From: JAYWXI01 sp036016955
GTDB lineage: Bacteria > Bacteroidota > Bacteroidia > Flavobacteriales > Weeksellaceae
Direction of reading: 5' to 3'
Length of the DNA stretch: 64,000 nt
NCBI RefSeq assembly: GCF_036016955.1
Contig: NZ_JAYWXI010000008.1
Coordinates: 71,543-135,542, forward strand
Both the position numbers and the translations under genes were made by a program. Shown here in pieces: positions 8,133-16,324 of this stretch. Positions within the stretch are counted from its first letter, which is position 1, and each line of letters starts with the position of its first letter. The notes under the pieces were generated by a model that saw only the letters and a program-made list of their open reading frames with translations, had not been told where the DNA came from and did not search any database.

Positions 8133-10994
8133 CTACAATCCCATTTCTTTCTTAAGGAATTTACCCGTAACCGAACGCGGATTTTCCACAATGGCCTCAG
8201 GGGTTCCCTGCGCTACAATTTCCCCACCAAGACGACCGCCCTCCGGCCCCACGTCCACCACATAATCCGCCAATTTTATCACATCCAGGTTATGCTCAAT
8301 CACCACAAACGAATTCCCCATATCCACCAATCGATGAATGGCTTCCATCAAAATTTTAACATCCTCAAAATGAAGCCCCGTGGTAGGTTCGTCCAAAATA
8401 TAGAGCGTATTGCCGGTCTGTTTCTTAGAGAGCTCCGCCGCCAACTTAATCCGCTGGGCTTCTCCCCCGCTGAGCGTGGTAGACTGCTGCCCCAAAGTGA
8501 TGTACCCCAGCCCAATCTCCTGCAAAGTTTTCACCTTGTTGTAAATTTTGGGAATCGGTTGGAAAAAAGCCACCGCTTCGTCAATCGTCATCTCCAACAC
8601 GTCCGAAATGGATTTTCCCTTGTAGCGGACCTCCAGCGTCTCCCTATTGAAACGCTTGCCATTGCACGTCTCGCAATGCACATAAACATCCGGCAAAAAA
8701 TTCATCTCAATGACTTTCAGTCCGCCCCCTTGACACGTTTCGCAACGCCCGCCCTTGACGTTAAACGAAAAACGCCCCGGCTTATATCCCCGAATTTTAG
8801 ATTCGGGAAGTTCCGCAAAAAGCGTCCGAATGTCGGTAAACATTCCCGTATAAGTCGCCGGATTAGAACGCGGCGTCCGCCCAATCGGAGTCTGATCCAC
8901 ATCCACAATCTTGTCGATATGCTCCAGCCCTTCAATACTATCGTAAGGCAGCGGCTCCTGAACCGCCCGGTAAAAATGACGGTTGAGAATCGGATAAAGC
9001 GTCCCGTTTATCAACGAAGATTTTCCACTCCCCGAAATACCACTCACCACCACCAACTGCCCTAAAGGAATCTCCAAATCGACGTTCTTAAGATTATGCC
9101 CCCGAGCACCCTTCAAAACAATAGATTTGCCGTTACCCTTCCGACGCGCTTTCGGCACCTCAATCGCCCGTTTACCCGAAATATAATCGGCCGTAATCGT
9201 ATCCGCCCCAAGCAGCTCGGAAGGCTTGCCCTGCCAAAGCACTTCACCGCCAAATTTTCCCGCCTTAGGACCAATATCCAAAATTTCATCCGCCTCCATA
9301 ATCATATCCTTATCATGCTCCACCACCAAGACGGAATTGCCCAGATCCCGAAGATTCTTAAGCGAATTAATAAGCCTTTCGTTATCCCTTTGATGCAAGC
9401 CGATGGAAGGCTCATCCAAAATATAAAGCACATTCACCAACTGAGAGCCTATCTGCGTCGCCAAACGAATCCGCTGGGATTCGCCCCCCGAAAGCGTCCT
9501 CGAACTCCGGTTCAAACTCAGATAATCCAAACCGACATCCAAAAGAAACTGTAAACGGGTCTCTATCTCCTTAAGAATTTCATGCGCAATCACCTTCTTT
9601 TTCTCCGAAAAAGTCGTCTTAATCTCCGCCAACCAGTCCTTAAGCTCCGAAAGACTCATCGCATTAACCTGCGCAATAGTTTTACCTTCGATTTTAAAGC
9701 TAAGACTCGACGGTTGCAAACGAGCCCCCTCGCAAGCCGGGCAAACCTCCTCCATCGTAAAATGACGCTCCAAAATCACCGACTCGTAAGAATCTTTATC
9801 CTCAATCCTTTCCTCGATAACGGAAACCAGCCCCTCAAAATCCACCTTGATTTTTTTCGTGATGCCAGCATGCTTCAACTCCTTTTTCACCTCCTGGTTC
9901 GCCCCGAAATAAATCATTTCCAAAGCCGCCTTATCCACCGACCTCAACGGCGTGGACAAATCCTGACCGTAAATCTCCAAAATCGATCTGATCTGAGCCA
10001 AAAGCCATTTGTTGGATTTAAAATCTTCCAACGGACGAAGACCGCCTTGGTTAATCGATAATTTATCGTTTTCGATGAAATAATCCGTATTCACCCGCTT
10101 CACCGTCCCCAAACCTTTGCAATGCGGACAACTGCCCTTAGGCGAGTTGAAAGAAAACGTATTGGGCTCCGGCAAAGCCACCGACTGCCCCGTATCCATA
10201 TCCATTAAGTTTTTGGAATAGTAATCCACCGTATCACTACCCAAAACCTGAATCCCAATCAGCCCATCCCCCATCGACAAAGCCGTTTTCAGCGATTTTT
10301 CCATGCGGCTTTCCGTCGCTCCTTCCCCGATAATCCATCGGTCGATCACAATGTCGATGTCATGGGTTTTGTACCGATCCAGTTTCAAATCGTACTCGAT
10401 GTCCTGAAGTACACCGTCGATCCGAGCCTGAGCATACCCCTTCCTCGCCATTTGGACAAACAAATCGTGATAATGCCCCTTTCTGGAACGAACCACAGGA
10501 GCCAAAAGCATAATCTTCTGCCCGCGGTAATTCGACCGGATGGTCTCCAAAATCTGTTCCTCTGTATAACTAACCAGCTTCTTCCCCGACGACTGAGAGT
10601 AAGCCTCCGACACCCGAGCAAAAAGCAAGCGCAAAAAATCATACAATTCCGTTACCGTCCCCACCGTGGAACGCGGGTTCTTATTGGTCGTCTTCTGCTC
10701 GATTGCAATCACCGGCGAAAGCCCCTCTATCTTGTCCACATCCGGGCGCTCCAAACTGCCTAAAAATTGACGCGCATACGCCGAAAACGTCTCGATATAA
10801 CGCCGTTGGCCTTCCGCAAAAAGCGTATCGAAAGCCAACGACGATTTGCCCGATCCCGACAGCCCCGTAATTACCACCAATCGGTTGCGGGGAATCCTAA
10901 CGTCGATATTCTTCAAATTATGTTCCCGGGCTCCATAAACTTCAATGTACGCTTCCTCTTCGGCCTCCTCCACAAAATGTTTTTTATCCTGCAT
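8133..10994 (-). CDS. uvrA: UvrABC excinuclease subunit A
   Basis: 953 residues. Both ABC modules are complete: Walker A GLSGSGKSS and GISGSGKSS, signatures LSGGESQR and LSGGEAQR, and zinc-finger cysteines in CPHCKGLG, CPACEGARL, CETCQGGG and CETCNGKR. UvrA dimers find bulky DNA damage and load UvrB in nucleotide excision repair. The open frame reaches 11144, but the promoter at 11053-11082 puts the transcript start near 11047; the ATG at 10994 (or 11006) gives the normal start just before IEVYGAREHNLKNIDV. Confidence 0.95.
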   Translation of the reverse strand: MQDKKHFVEEAEEEAYIEVYGAREHNLKNIDVRIPRNRLVVITGLSGSGKSSLAFDTLFAEGQRRYIETFSAYARQFLGSLERPDVDKIEGLSPVIAIEQKTTNKNPRSTVGTVTELYDFLRLLFARVSEAYSQSSGKKLVSYTEEQILETIRSNYRGQKIMLLAPVVRSRKGHYHDLFVQMARKGYAQARIDGVLQDIEYDLKLDRYKTHDIDIVIDRWIIGEGATESRMEKSLKTALSMGDGLIGIQVLGSDTVDYYSKNLMDMDTGQSVALPEPNTFSFNSPKGSCPHCKGLGTVKRVNTDYFIENDKLSINQGGLRPLEDFKSNKWLLAQIRSILEIYGQDLSTPLRSVDKAALEMIYFGANQEVKKELKHAGITKKIKVDFEGLVSVIEERIEDKDSYESVILERHFTMEEVCPACEGARLQPSSLSFKIEGKTIAQVNAMSLSELKDWLAEIKTTFSEKKKVIAHEILKEIETRLQFLLDVGLDYLSLNRSSRTLSGGESQRIRLATQIGSQLVNVLYILDEPSIGLHQRDNERLINSLKNLRDLGNSVLVVEHDKDMIMEADEILDIGPKAGKFGGEVLWQGKPSELLGADTITADYISGKRAIEVPKARRKGNGKSIVLKGARGHNLKNVDLEIPLGQLVVVSGISGSGKSSLINGTLYPILNRHFYRAVQEPLPYDSIEGLEHIDKIVDVDQTPIGRTPRSNPATYTGMFTDIRTLFAELPESKIRGYKPGRFSFNVKGGRCETCQGGGLKVIEMNFLPDVYVHCETCNGKRFNRETLEVRYKGKSISDVLEMTIDEAVAFFQPIPKIYNKVKTLQEIGLGYITLGQQSTTLSGGEAQRIKLAAELSKKQTGNTLYILDEPTTGLHFEDVKILMEAIHRLVDMGNSFVVIEHNLDVIKLADYVVDVGPEGGRLGGEIVAQGTPEAIVENPRSVTGKFLKKEMGL

Positions 10995-11052
10995 GCTGTT
11001 TCTCATTAAAACCACCGAAACAAAAAGGTTTTGCTCCCCTTTCGGCAGTCCA

Positions 11053-11082
11053 CAAAAGTACGTATTTTTTTTGCCATTCCAA
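11053..11082 (-). promoter_or_regulatory. uvrA promoter
   Basis: Read on the minus strand: TTG (11082-11080), exactly 19 bases, then TACTTTTG (11060-11053), a full match to TTG-N19-TAnnTTTG. It lies inside the longest possible uvrA frame and so excludes starts upstream of about 11047. Confidence 0.75.
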
Positions 11083-11212
11083 GCCGCCCAAAAGCTGAAA
11101 CCGTTTCCTAAAAAAGCTTTTCGTCCAAAAAAAACACTCTCCAATGTAACCTTCCCCGCTTTCCATTCGTATAATAAAATGCAGCCCCTAAAATTCGGGC
11201 TGATTGGGTTAC

Positions 11213-12079
11213 ATGAGACAACTAAAAATCACAAAGCAGGTTACCAACAGGGAAACCGCATCATTAGACAAGTATCTGCAGGAAATCGGTAAAGTCGATC
11301 TGATTACCGCCGATGAAGAAGTGGAACTCGCCCAACGAATCCGCGCCGGCGACCGCGCCGCCTTGGAAAAATTAATCAAAGCCAATCTGCGTTTCGTGGT
11401 TTCGGTATCCAAACAGTATCAAAATCAAGGGTTGTCCCTTCCCGACCTCATCAACGAAGGAAACCTGGGACTAATGAAAGCCGCCAAAAGGTACGACGAA
11501 ACCAGAGGTTTCAAATTCATCTCCTACGCCGTATGGTGGATTCGTCAATCCATCCTTCAGGCCTTGGCAGAACAATCCCGGATTGTAAGGCTGCCCCTGA
11601 ACAAAATCGGCTCTATCAACAAAATCAATAAAGCCTACGCCCATCTGGAACAAGAAAACGAACGCCCACCTTCTCCCGAAGAACTGGCCGAAGTTTTGGA
11701 CATGAGCGAAGAGGACATTAAAGAATCCATGAAAAACAGCGGAAGACACCTCTCCATGGATGCCCCGCTGGTGGAAGGCGAAGACAGCAATCTTTACGAC
11801 GTATTACGCTCCGGCGAATCGCCAAGCCCCGATAAAGACCTCATGCTGGAATCCCTGCAAATCGAAATCGAAAGGGCCCTGCAAACCCTAACCACCAGAG
11901 AAGCCGATTTGGTTCGTCTCTATTTCGGACTCAACGGCAAGCATCCCATGACTTTGGAAGAAATCGGAGAAACCTTCGACCTTACCCGCGAAAGAGTGCG
12001 ACAAATTAAAGAAAAGGCCATCAAACGCCTAAAACACAACACCCGAAGTAAAATCCTAAAATCATACCTCGGGAAATAA
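11213..12079 (+). CDS. rpoD: Primary RNA polymerase sigma factor RpoD/SigA (Bacteroidetes type)
   Basis: 288 residues starting MRQLKITKQVTNRETASLDKY; the short Bacteroidetes version lacks the long region 1.1 seen in E. coli. Region 1.2 is DKYLQEIGKVDLIT; region 2 holds ANLRFVVSVSKQYQNQGL, DLINEGNLGLMKAA and FKFISYAVWWIRQSI; region 3 about 130-200; region 4 ends with LTRERVRQIKEKAIKRLK, the -33 recognition helix-turn-helix. This factor reads the TTG/TAnnTTTG promoters seen across the window. The ATG at 11213 was chosen over a TTG at 11204. It is divergent from uvrA. Confidence 0.96.
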   Translation: MRQLKITKQVTNRETASLDKYLQEIGKVDLITADEEVELAQRIRAGDRAALEKLIKANLRFVVSVSKQYQNQGLSLPDLINEGNLGLMKAAKRYDETRGFKFISYAVWWIRQSILQALAEQSRIVRLPLNKIGSINKINKAYAHLEQENERPPSPEELAEVLDMSEEDIKESMKNSGRHLSMDAPLVEGEDSNLYDVLRSGESPSPDKDLMLESLQIEIERALQTLTTREADLVRLYFGLNGKHPMTLEEIGETFDLTRERVRQIKEKAIKRLKHNTRSKILKSYLGK

Positions 12080-12088
12080 CACCAAAAC

Positions 12089-12118
12089 AAAGAACCGGTC
12101 TTAAGACCGGTTCTTTTT
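12089..12118 (+). terminator. rpoD terminator
   Basis: Perfect stem AAAGAACCGGTC / GACCGGTTCTTT with a TTAA loop, ending in T residues, nine bases after the rpoD stop codon. Confidence 0.88.
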
Positions 12119-12233
12119 GGTTTAGAAAGAAACCTTACCATTTCTTGTATCGCGACAGATTAAAAGTCCAATGGAACCGTAACTTTCCAATAAACACTTC
12201 GCCTTTGTAAAACCAATATTGTAGACCGTTTTT

Positions 12234-12632
12234 TTAATTCGCTATTTTTTGAAACTTCTCATTACAATCCTCTGTACAAAACGTTCCGTTTAAAATTAAA
12301 GTCCTATTTTCAATACTGACAATTTTGTACGAACTTGGAATAGTGGTATTACCACAAGAATTGACAAATTTAATCACATTATTATTGTCAATGCTATAGG
12401 TTCCGGTATTACAATCAGGAATCTGAGTGGTTTCGTAAGTATTATCACTTTTTATTTTAATTGTATAACCATTGCTTATCGTCGTCCATGTTGACGAACC
12501 TCCATTACTGATTTTTGCTTCAGTCAGTTTCCAAGTTCCAACCAGCTTGTTCGCGGTTGATTCTTCGTTATCTCTACATCCTAAAAGAGATAGGGTAGAT
12601 AAAACCAGTGTGTAAATTAATGACTTTTTCAT
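12234..12632 (-). CDS. Small lipocalin-like lipoprotein
   Basis: 132 residues. Lipoprotein signal MKKSLIYTLVLSTLSLLG-C19, then a short linker and NKLVGTWKLTEAKI, the G-x-W motif of lipocalin-like domains common in Bacteroidetes lipoproteins, followed by repeated beta strands (YTIKIKSDNTYETT, GTYSIDNNNVIKF). Such proteins sit in the outer or inner membrane; ligands are unknown. Four Cys lie in the mature part. AT-rich compared with the housekeeping neighbours. The reading frame continues without interruption for 32 codons after the TAA, see findings. Confidence 0.75.
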   Translation of the reverse strand: MKKSLIYTLVLSTLSLLGCRDNEESTANKLVGTWKLTEAKISNGGSSTWTTISNGYTIKIKSDNTYETTQIPDCNTGTYSIDNNNVIKFVNSCGNTTIPSSYKIVSIENRTLILNGTFCTEDCNEKFQKIAN

Positions 12633-12663
12633 AACAATTATTTAATGATTACTTGATGAGTTT

Positions 12664-12753
12664 CTACTTTATTACTGTACATCTGATGTCGGACCTATCA
12701 GGACACGCCCAAAGAACAAAACAAACAGGAATTAATAACAATAACTTTCTCAT
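12664..12753 (-). CDS. Very small lipoprotein-like peptide (29 residues)
   Basis: ATG at 12753 opens MRKLLLLIPVCFVLWAC, a textbook lipoprotein signal with the acylated Cys at 17, followed by only 12 mature residues (PDRSDIRCTVIK) and TAG. It lies 31 bases upstream of the lipocalin-like gene on the same strand, and a TAGGTTTG box stands at 12775-12768, just upstream. It may be a real lysis-protein-sized lipopeptide, or the surviving start of a longer lipoprotein lost by a nonsense change or deletion. Confidence 0.45.
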   Translation of the reverse strand: MRKLLLLIPVCFVLWACPDRSDIRCTVIK

Positions 12754-12767
12754 ACTTATTAACAATG

Positions 12768-12775
12768 CAAACCTA
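12768..12775 (-). promoter_or_regulatory. Candidate -7 box for the small lipoprotein pair
   Basis: On the minus strand TAGGTTTG, an exact TAnnTTTG match, about 15 bases before the ATG at 12753. No TTG occurs at the expected 19-base distance, so only the -7 part is supported. Confidence 0.4.
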
Positions 12776-12914
12776 TCAAAAACAACGCTTATTTCTTTTT
12801 AAATAATTAATAAATACTTCGATTTTGTAAAGATATACTATTTTTCATTAAAGCAAAATTTTTTCAACTTTTTTTCGGATAGAGAATACCCCCCAAAAAC
12901 AGGCTCAAATGAGG

Positions 12915-13002
12915 CCACTGAAAAACAGATGATGACCATTGAAAAATTAATCTTTAGCACTGAAAAATCAATAATGATAAGCATTTTATTATTTTTCAGT
13001 GG
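12915..13002. repeat. 21-bp tandem repeat (three copies) plus one inverted copy
   Basis: The core CACTGAAAAA (second copy CATTGAAAAA) begins at 12916, 12937 and 12958, a perfect 21-base period, in units 12915-12935, 12936-12956 and 12957-12977. An inverted copy, TTTTTCAGTGG, ends at 13002. The third unit and the inverted copy can pair: 11 bases 12958-12968 with 12991-13001, extended by five more after a bulge. The cluster lies about 120 bases upstream of the coiled-coil gene in an otherwise gene-free 370-base stretch; it resembles a regulator-binding cluster. The two-turn spacing puts all cores on one DNA face. Confidence 0.6.
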
Positions 13003-13123
13003 AAGGACAGAAAAAACGAGTGAAAATAATTAAAAATTAAGTTATGATGTTTTATTTTTCAGAAAGGTTTAATTAAATTTGAAAGGAAATCACGAATCAC
13101 AAATCATTTAAAATCATTGTCTT

Positions 13124-13819
13124 ATGGAAGAAAATTTAAACCCAGCAGAAAACGCCCCAAGAGGGAAACAAAAAAATTATCACCTCACGCTCGAAGAGGC
13201 AATCAGCCGTATGAAACTCGCTTTTTCAAACGCTAAATTGCCTGAAATCAATCCGCAGCTGTCGGTTTTGGGCTATACGGAAACCAAGTTGGACGAGCTT
13301 TTGAGCCAAGTCTCCGCCTTGGAAGCCCTGCATCAAAAACAAAAAAAGGAATACGCCGAGCAGCACGAAGAAACCCGTAAATTGGAAGAAAAACGCAAAG
13401 AAATTGACGACAAATACAAAACGCATTTGGCACTATGTCGCGTGCTATTCAAAAAAGAGGTGAAAGCCACCGCCGCATTGGAGCTTAGCGGCACACGCAA
13501 AACGGCGTACAGTGCGTGGTATCAGCAGGTATCCAATTTTTACGCCCAACTATTGCAAACGCCCGAGTTCTTGGCAAAGGTAAAGACCATCAACCTCAAG
13601 GAAGCGGATTTGGAGGCGGTAAAAACATTATTGGCAGAGGTTTCGAGCCTAAAAGAAAGTCAGAAAAAAGAAACCGCCGAAGCCCAAAAAGCCACCGAAA
13701 CCCGCGACCAAGCCTTTGACGAGCTCTACCCTCACTACGCCGACCTCATCGCCTATGCTAAAGCTATCCTTAGCAACGAGCAACATCTGGAAGCTATGGG
13801 GATTGTGGTGAAACGCTAA
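13124..13819 (+). CDS. Coiled-coil protein of unknown function
   Basis: 231 residues, almost entirely helical, very rich in Ala, Glu, Lys and Gln, without signal peptide or membrane segment. Residues about 70-105 form a strong heptad coiled coil (QKQKKEYAEQHEETRKLEEK), with a second helical hairpin at about 165-205. The C-terminus is GIVVKR. I do not recognise a characterised family; it looks like a helical-bundle protein of the kind found as conserved hypotheticals in flavobacteria. A copy of its last codons plus downstream DNA recurs at 16126-16186, on the far side of the AraC/SDR cassette, so the locus may once have held a second copy. Confidence 0.7.
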   Translation: MEENLNPAENAPRGKQKNYHLTLEEAISRMKLAFSNAKLPEINPQLSVLGYTETKLDELLSQVSALEALHQKQKKEYAEQHEETRKLEEKRKEIDDKYKTHLALCRVLFKKEVKATAALELSGTRKTAYSAWYQQVSNFYAQLLQTPEFLAKVKTINLKEADLEAVKTLLAEVSSLKESQKKETAEAQKATETRDQAFDELYPHYADLIAYAKAILSNEQHLEAMGIVVKR

Positions 13820-13862
13820 TTTCTTTACCCATGTAATTTTTAAATAATTCCCCTATAAAAAA
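13806..13862 (+). repeat. Left copy of direct repeat flanking the AraC/SDR cassette
   Basis: Contains TGGTGAAACGCTAAT (13806-13820, the last codons and stop of the coiled-coil gene) and a 25-base block at 13838-13862 running from TTTTAAATAATT to the A run. Both blocks recur in the same order and nearly the same spacing (32 versus 35 bases) at 16126-16186. Confidence 0.75.
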
Positions 13863-13894
13863 GGGTGGTCTTATTTTCAAGACCACCCTTTTTT
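13857..13894. terminator. Bidirectional terminator
   Basis: Stem AAGGGTGGTCTT / AAGACCACCCTT around a short ATTTTC loop with A and T runs on either side. It serves the coiled-coil gene and the convergent AraC gene, whose stop codon overlaps its right edge. Confidence 0.85.
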
Positions 13895-14702
13895 AGCTGT
13901 GTTTTTTTTCTATTTCCGAAGGATTTACCCCAAATTCTGCTTTGAAACTTCTTGAAAAATGAGAGAAATTTATAAAACCTACATCGTCATAAATTTCATT
14001 AGGCTTTTTGCCTTGTTTTGATATTAAAAAATAGGCTAAATCTAATCGCTTTTTGATAAGCCATTTGTTAGGGGTTTGGTTGAAAATTTTCTGAAAATCT
14101 CTTTTAAATGTTGAAATACTCCTACCCGTAAGTCTTGCAAATTGCGCCAACGGAATATTGTGCATATAATTTTTGTTCATATACGCTTCCAAGTCAATTT
14201 TAAAATCTTCTTCAAAATTGAAAAGTAAATTTTGAATTGTGGTATACCGAAGTAAAAGCTCAATAATCTCAAAAGTTTTAATAGTCGCTAAATTATCGGT
14301 AAGTGCCTCTTGACATTCAAAATAGGGAAGCATAGAATCGAAAAAACCTTTTAAAAATGGGTCGGGTTGAAATATAAAATTAGGTTTTCCTAAATACTTT
14401 CCTTTGGGTAAAATATGATATTCTTTTGAATAATTATACAACATTTCTTTGGATAAAAAAATACTGATACTCATAAAGGGTTTATTATCTTGAGGTATTT
14501 TTTGAGTTTTTACTAATTGATTTTTTGACACAAAACCAATATCACCTTTGTTATACTGAATGGTTTCTACGCCATCGTTAATGAGCATTGTTCCATTTAA
14601 AACACAGACCAAAGCGTGGTCTTGAACAAAAGGTTCAAAGTTTTTTTTCTCTTGTGATATACAAGAAAACATAATATTAACTCGGGTTCTATCTTCAATC
14701 AT
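13893..14702 (-). CDS. AraC-family transcriptional regulator
   Basis: 269 residues. The N-terminal cupin-like sensor domain (about 1-150) includes VCVLNGTMLINDG; the C-terminal 100 residues are the double helix-turn-helix of AraC/XylS proteins (PLAQFARLTGRSISTFKRDF and the closing GFINFSHFSRSFKAEFGVNP). It overlaps the membrane-protein gene by 8 bases and is the last gene of a three-gene minus-strand unit. It probably controls this cassette, possibly in response to a small metabolite. The codon use is AT-rich and unlike the surrounding genes, in line with horizontal gain. Confidence 0.9.
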   Translation of the reverse strand: MIEDRTRVNIMFSCISQEKKNFEPFVQDHALVCVLNGTMLINDGVETIQYNKGDIGFVSKNQLVKTQKIPQDNKPFMSISIFLSKEMLYNYSKEYHILPKGKYLGKPNFIFQPDPFLKGFFDSMLPYFECQEALTDNLATIKTFEIIELLLRYTTIQNLLFNFEEDFKIDLEAYMNKNYMHNIPLAQFARLTGRSISTFKRDFQKIFNQTPNKWLIKKRLDLAYFLISKQGKKPNEIYDDVGFINFSHFSRSFKAEFGVNPSEIEKKHS

Positions 14703-15201
14703 TATTTTGGAATGATGATTTTAATTGTTCGTAATAAATTGTTGCTCTTTCTTTTGAAAAGTAATCTATTACCGCAAAAGCCATTCCGAATAATATTAAA
14801 GAAATAGCAATAGCTTTTAAATATATATTTTGTGTAAAATAAAGCAAGGCAACGGCTATAAGAAAACAAGCTAAACTAATAGCGATAGACATTGGGTATA
14901 AATATTGAAAATCATTTACACGTTTAATTTCGGTATTTATAAACTCTTTCGGATTTTGTTCATATCTTTTTACAATTTCTTGTTTTTGTTTTCCGTTGGA
15001 ATATATCATGTTTACACCTGTTATAGAAAAAAATAGACCTATAATCAACATCGGAATTAGCAATGCTTTTGCGGCTGGCGTATTCCCTAAAAAGTAAAAT
15101 AGTAAAGCCGTTAAGATTAAGAAAAAACCAAATCCAAGTATAAATTTCCCCTCAAATATTTCTCCGTTATACCAATTGATGGTGTTTTGTATCATATCCA
15201 T
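14695..15201 (-). CDS. Integral membrane protein of unknown function
   Basis: 168 residues with four likely membrane helices at about 20-40, 47-67, 103-122 and 128-147, in two pairs separated by a charged loop (KQKQEIVKRYEQNPKEF). AT-rich. Its start lies 59 bases downstream of the SDR stop and its end overlaps the AraC gene by 8 bases, so it belongs to the cassette. No family recognised with confidence. Confidence 0.65.
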   Translation of the reverse strand: MDMIQNTINWYNGEIFEGKFILGFGFFLILTALLFYFLGNTPAAKALLIPMLIIGLFFSITGVNMIYSNGKQKQEIVKRYEQNPKEFINTEIKRVNDFQYLYPMSIAISLACFLIAVALLYFTQNIYLKAIAISLILFGMAFAVIDYFSKERATIYYEQLKSSFQNND

Positions 15202-15260
15202 TTTTATTTTTTTAATAGAAAGGCTGTCTAAAAGACAGCCAATTTAGGGATTTATTTTGA

Positions 15261-16007
15261 TTATTTTGCATTATAACCACCATCAATACTCAATACAGTT
15301 CCTGTCATAAAAGGATTCTCATCTGATGCCAAAAAGAAAATTCCTTTTGCAATATCTTCAACTTCCCCTAAGCGTTTCATTGGGTGCAATGCTTCAATTC
15401 CCGAAATATCATAAGTTCCCGAAGCAATTGCATTTTTCAAAATATCGGTTTTAATTGCTCCTGGTGCAACTGCATTTATACGAATATTTTGGGTAGCGTA
15501 ATCCAATGCACCTCCTTTGGTTAAACCAACAACAGCGTGTTTAGAAGCGTTATATTGAGCGGTGCTTACTAACCCATTCAAACCAGCTATGGAAGCAAGG
15601 TTTACAATAGTTCCTCCACCTGTTTTCAGCATTGCTCTAATGGCGTGCTTCATCCCATAATAAACACCCATTACATTAGTTTCCAACATTTGCTTCAACT
15701 CATCCGATTCTGTATCAGCCAACAAAGCATTTCCTAAAGAAACGCCCGAATTATTCACCATAGAATCTAATTTTCCAAATTTTTCTACCGTTTTGTCAAT
15801 TACGTTTTTAACCTGTTCTTCTTGTGTTACGTCTAAAGGAAAGAAAGTTACCTCTGCACCTTCTTTTTTAAATGCTTCTAAAACCTCCGTTTCTTTGTTT
15901 GCATTTCTACTTGTAATAACAACATTGTATCCATTTTTTGCAAAATGTAAAGCCGTTGCTTTACCAATACCTGTTGTTCCTCCTGTAATAATTACTGTCT
16001 TTGTCAT
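15261..16007 (-). CDS. Short-chain dehydrogenase/reductase (SDR)
   Basis: 248 residues, the standard length of classical SDRs. Cofactor motif TGGTTGIG at 8-15, NNSG at 85-88 and catalytic S139, Y152, K156 (YNASK) are all present, and the C-terminus has the usual MTGTVLSIDGGYNA. An NAD(P)H-dependent oxidoreductase of FabG-like type; the substrate cannot be told. First gene of the AraC cassette; a TAATTTTG box lies upstream at 16040-16033. AT-rich relative to neighbours. Confidence 0.92.
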   Translation of the reverse strand: MTKTVIITGGTTGIGKATALHFAKNGYNVVITSRNANKETEVLEAFKKEGAEVTFFPLDVTQEEQVKNVIDKTVEKFGKLDSMVNNSGVSLGNALLADTESDELKQMLETNVMGVYYGMKHAIRAMLKTGGGTIVNLASIAGLNGLVSTAQYNASKHAVVGLTKGGALDYATQNIRINAVAPGAIKTDILKNAIASGTYDISGIEALHPMKRLGEVEDIAKGIFFLASDENPFMTGTVLSIDGGYNAK

Positions 16008-16032
16008 TTTTTTATATTTTAAAATTGTTTGA

Positions 16033-16040
16033 CAAAATTA
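16033..16040 (-). promoter_or_regulatory. Candidate -7 box of the SDR/AraC cassette
   Basis: TAATTTTG on the minus strand, an exact TAnnTTTG match about 26 bases upstream of the SDR start. No TTG at the 19-base spacing, as expected for a regulator-dependent promoter. Confidence 0.45.
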
Positions 16041-16125
16041 AAACAGCTTTAATGACATTGTTTTTCCGTAAAGTTCAAATTGTTTTTCTGTGAGGTTTAC
16101 CACTTAGGAATGAATAAGAGAGTAA

Positions 16126-16186
16126 TGGTGAAACGCTAATCTCTCTTATAATTTTCAAAATTTTAAATAATTCCCCTATAAAAAAA
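16126..16186 (+). repeat. Right copy of direct repeat flanking the AraC/SDR cassette
   Basis: TGGTGAAACGCTAAT at 16126-16140 and the block from TTTTAAATAATT onward at 16161-16185 match 13806-13820 and 13838-13862. The first part encodes VKR-stop as at the end of the coiled-coil gene, but no longer coding remnant precedes it. The rest of the 317-base stretch 16008-16324 holds only this copy, the cassette promoter and terminator hairpins. Confidence 0.75.
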
Positions 16187-16220
16187 GGTTTAAACCCTTA
16201 GCCAGGGTTTTAACTTTTTT
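16187..16220 (+). terminator. Terminator-like hairpin after the right repeat copy
   Basis: GTTTAAACCCT / AGGGTTTTAAC (one mismatch) around TAGCC, followed by a T run. It parallels the hairpin after the left repeat copy although its stem sequence differs. Confidence 0.6.
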
Positions 16221-16261
16221 TACGGTCCGAAAAGCCATGCCTCCCGTCCTCACGGCAAAAA

Positions 16262-16295
16262 GCAAAAAACAAAAAGCCGGCTGAAAAACCGGCTT
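16262..16295 (-). terminator. guaA terminator
   Basis: On the minus strand AAGCCGG, loop TTTTTCAG, CCGGCTT followed by a T-rich run, about 30 bases after the guaA stop. Confidence 0.8.
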
Positions 16296-16324
16296 CGTAT
16301 TTATCCCTCATCCTCCAAAGGCAA

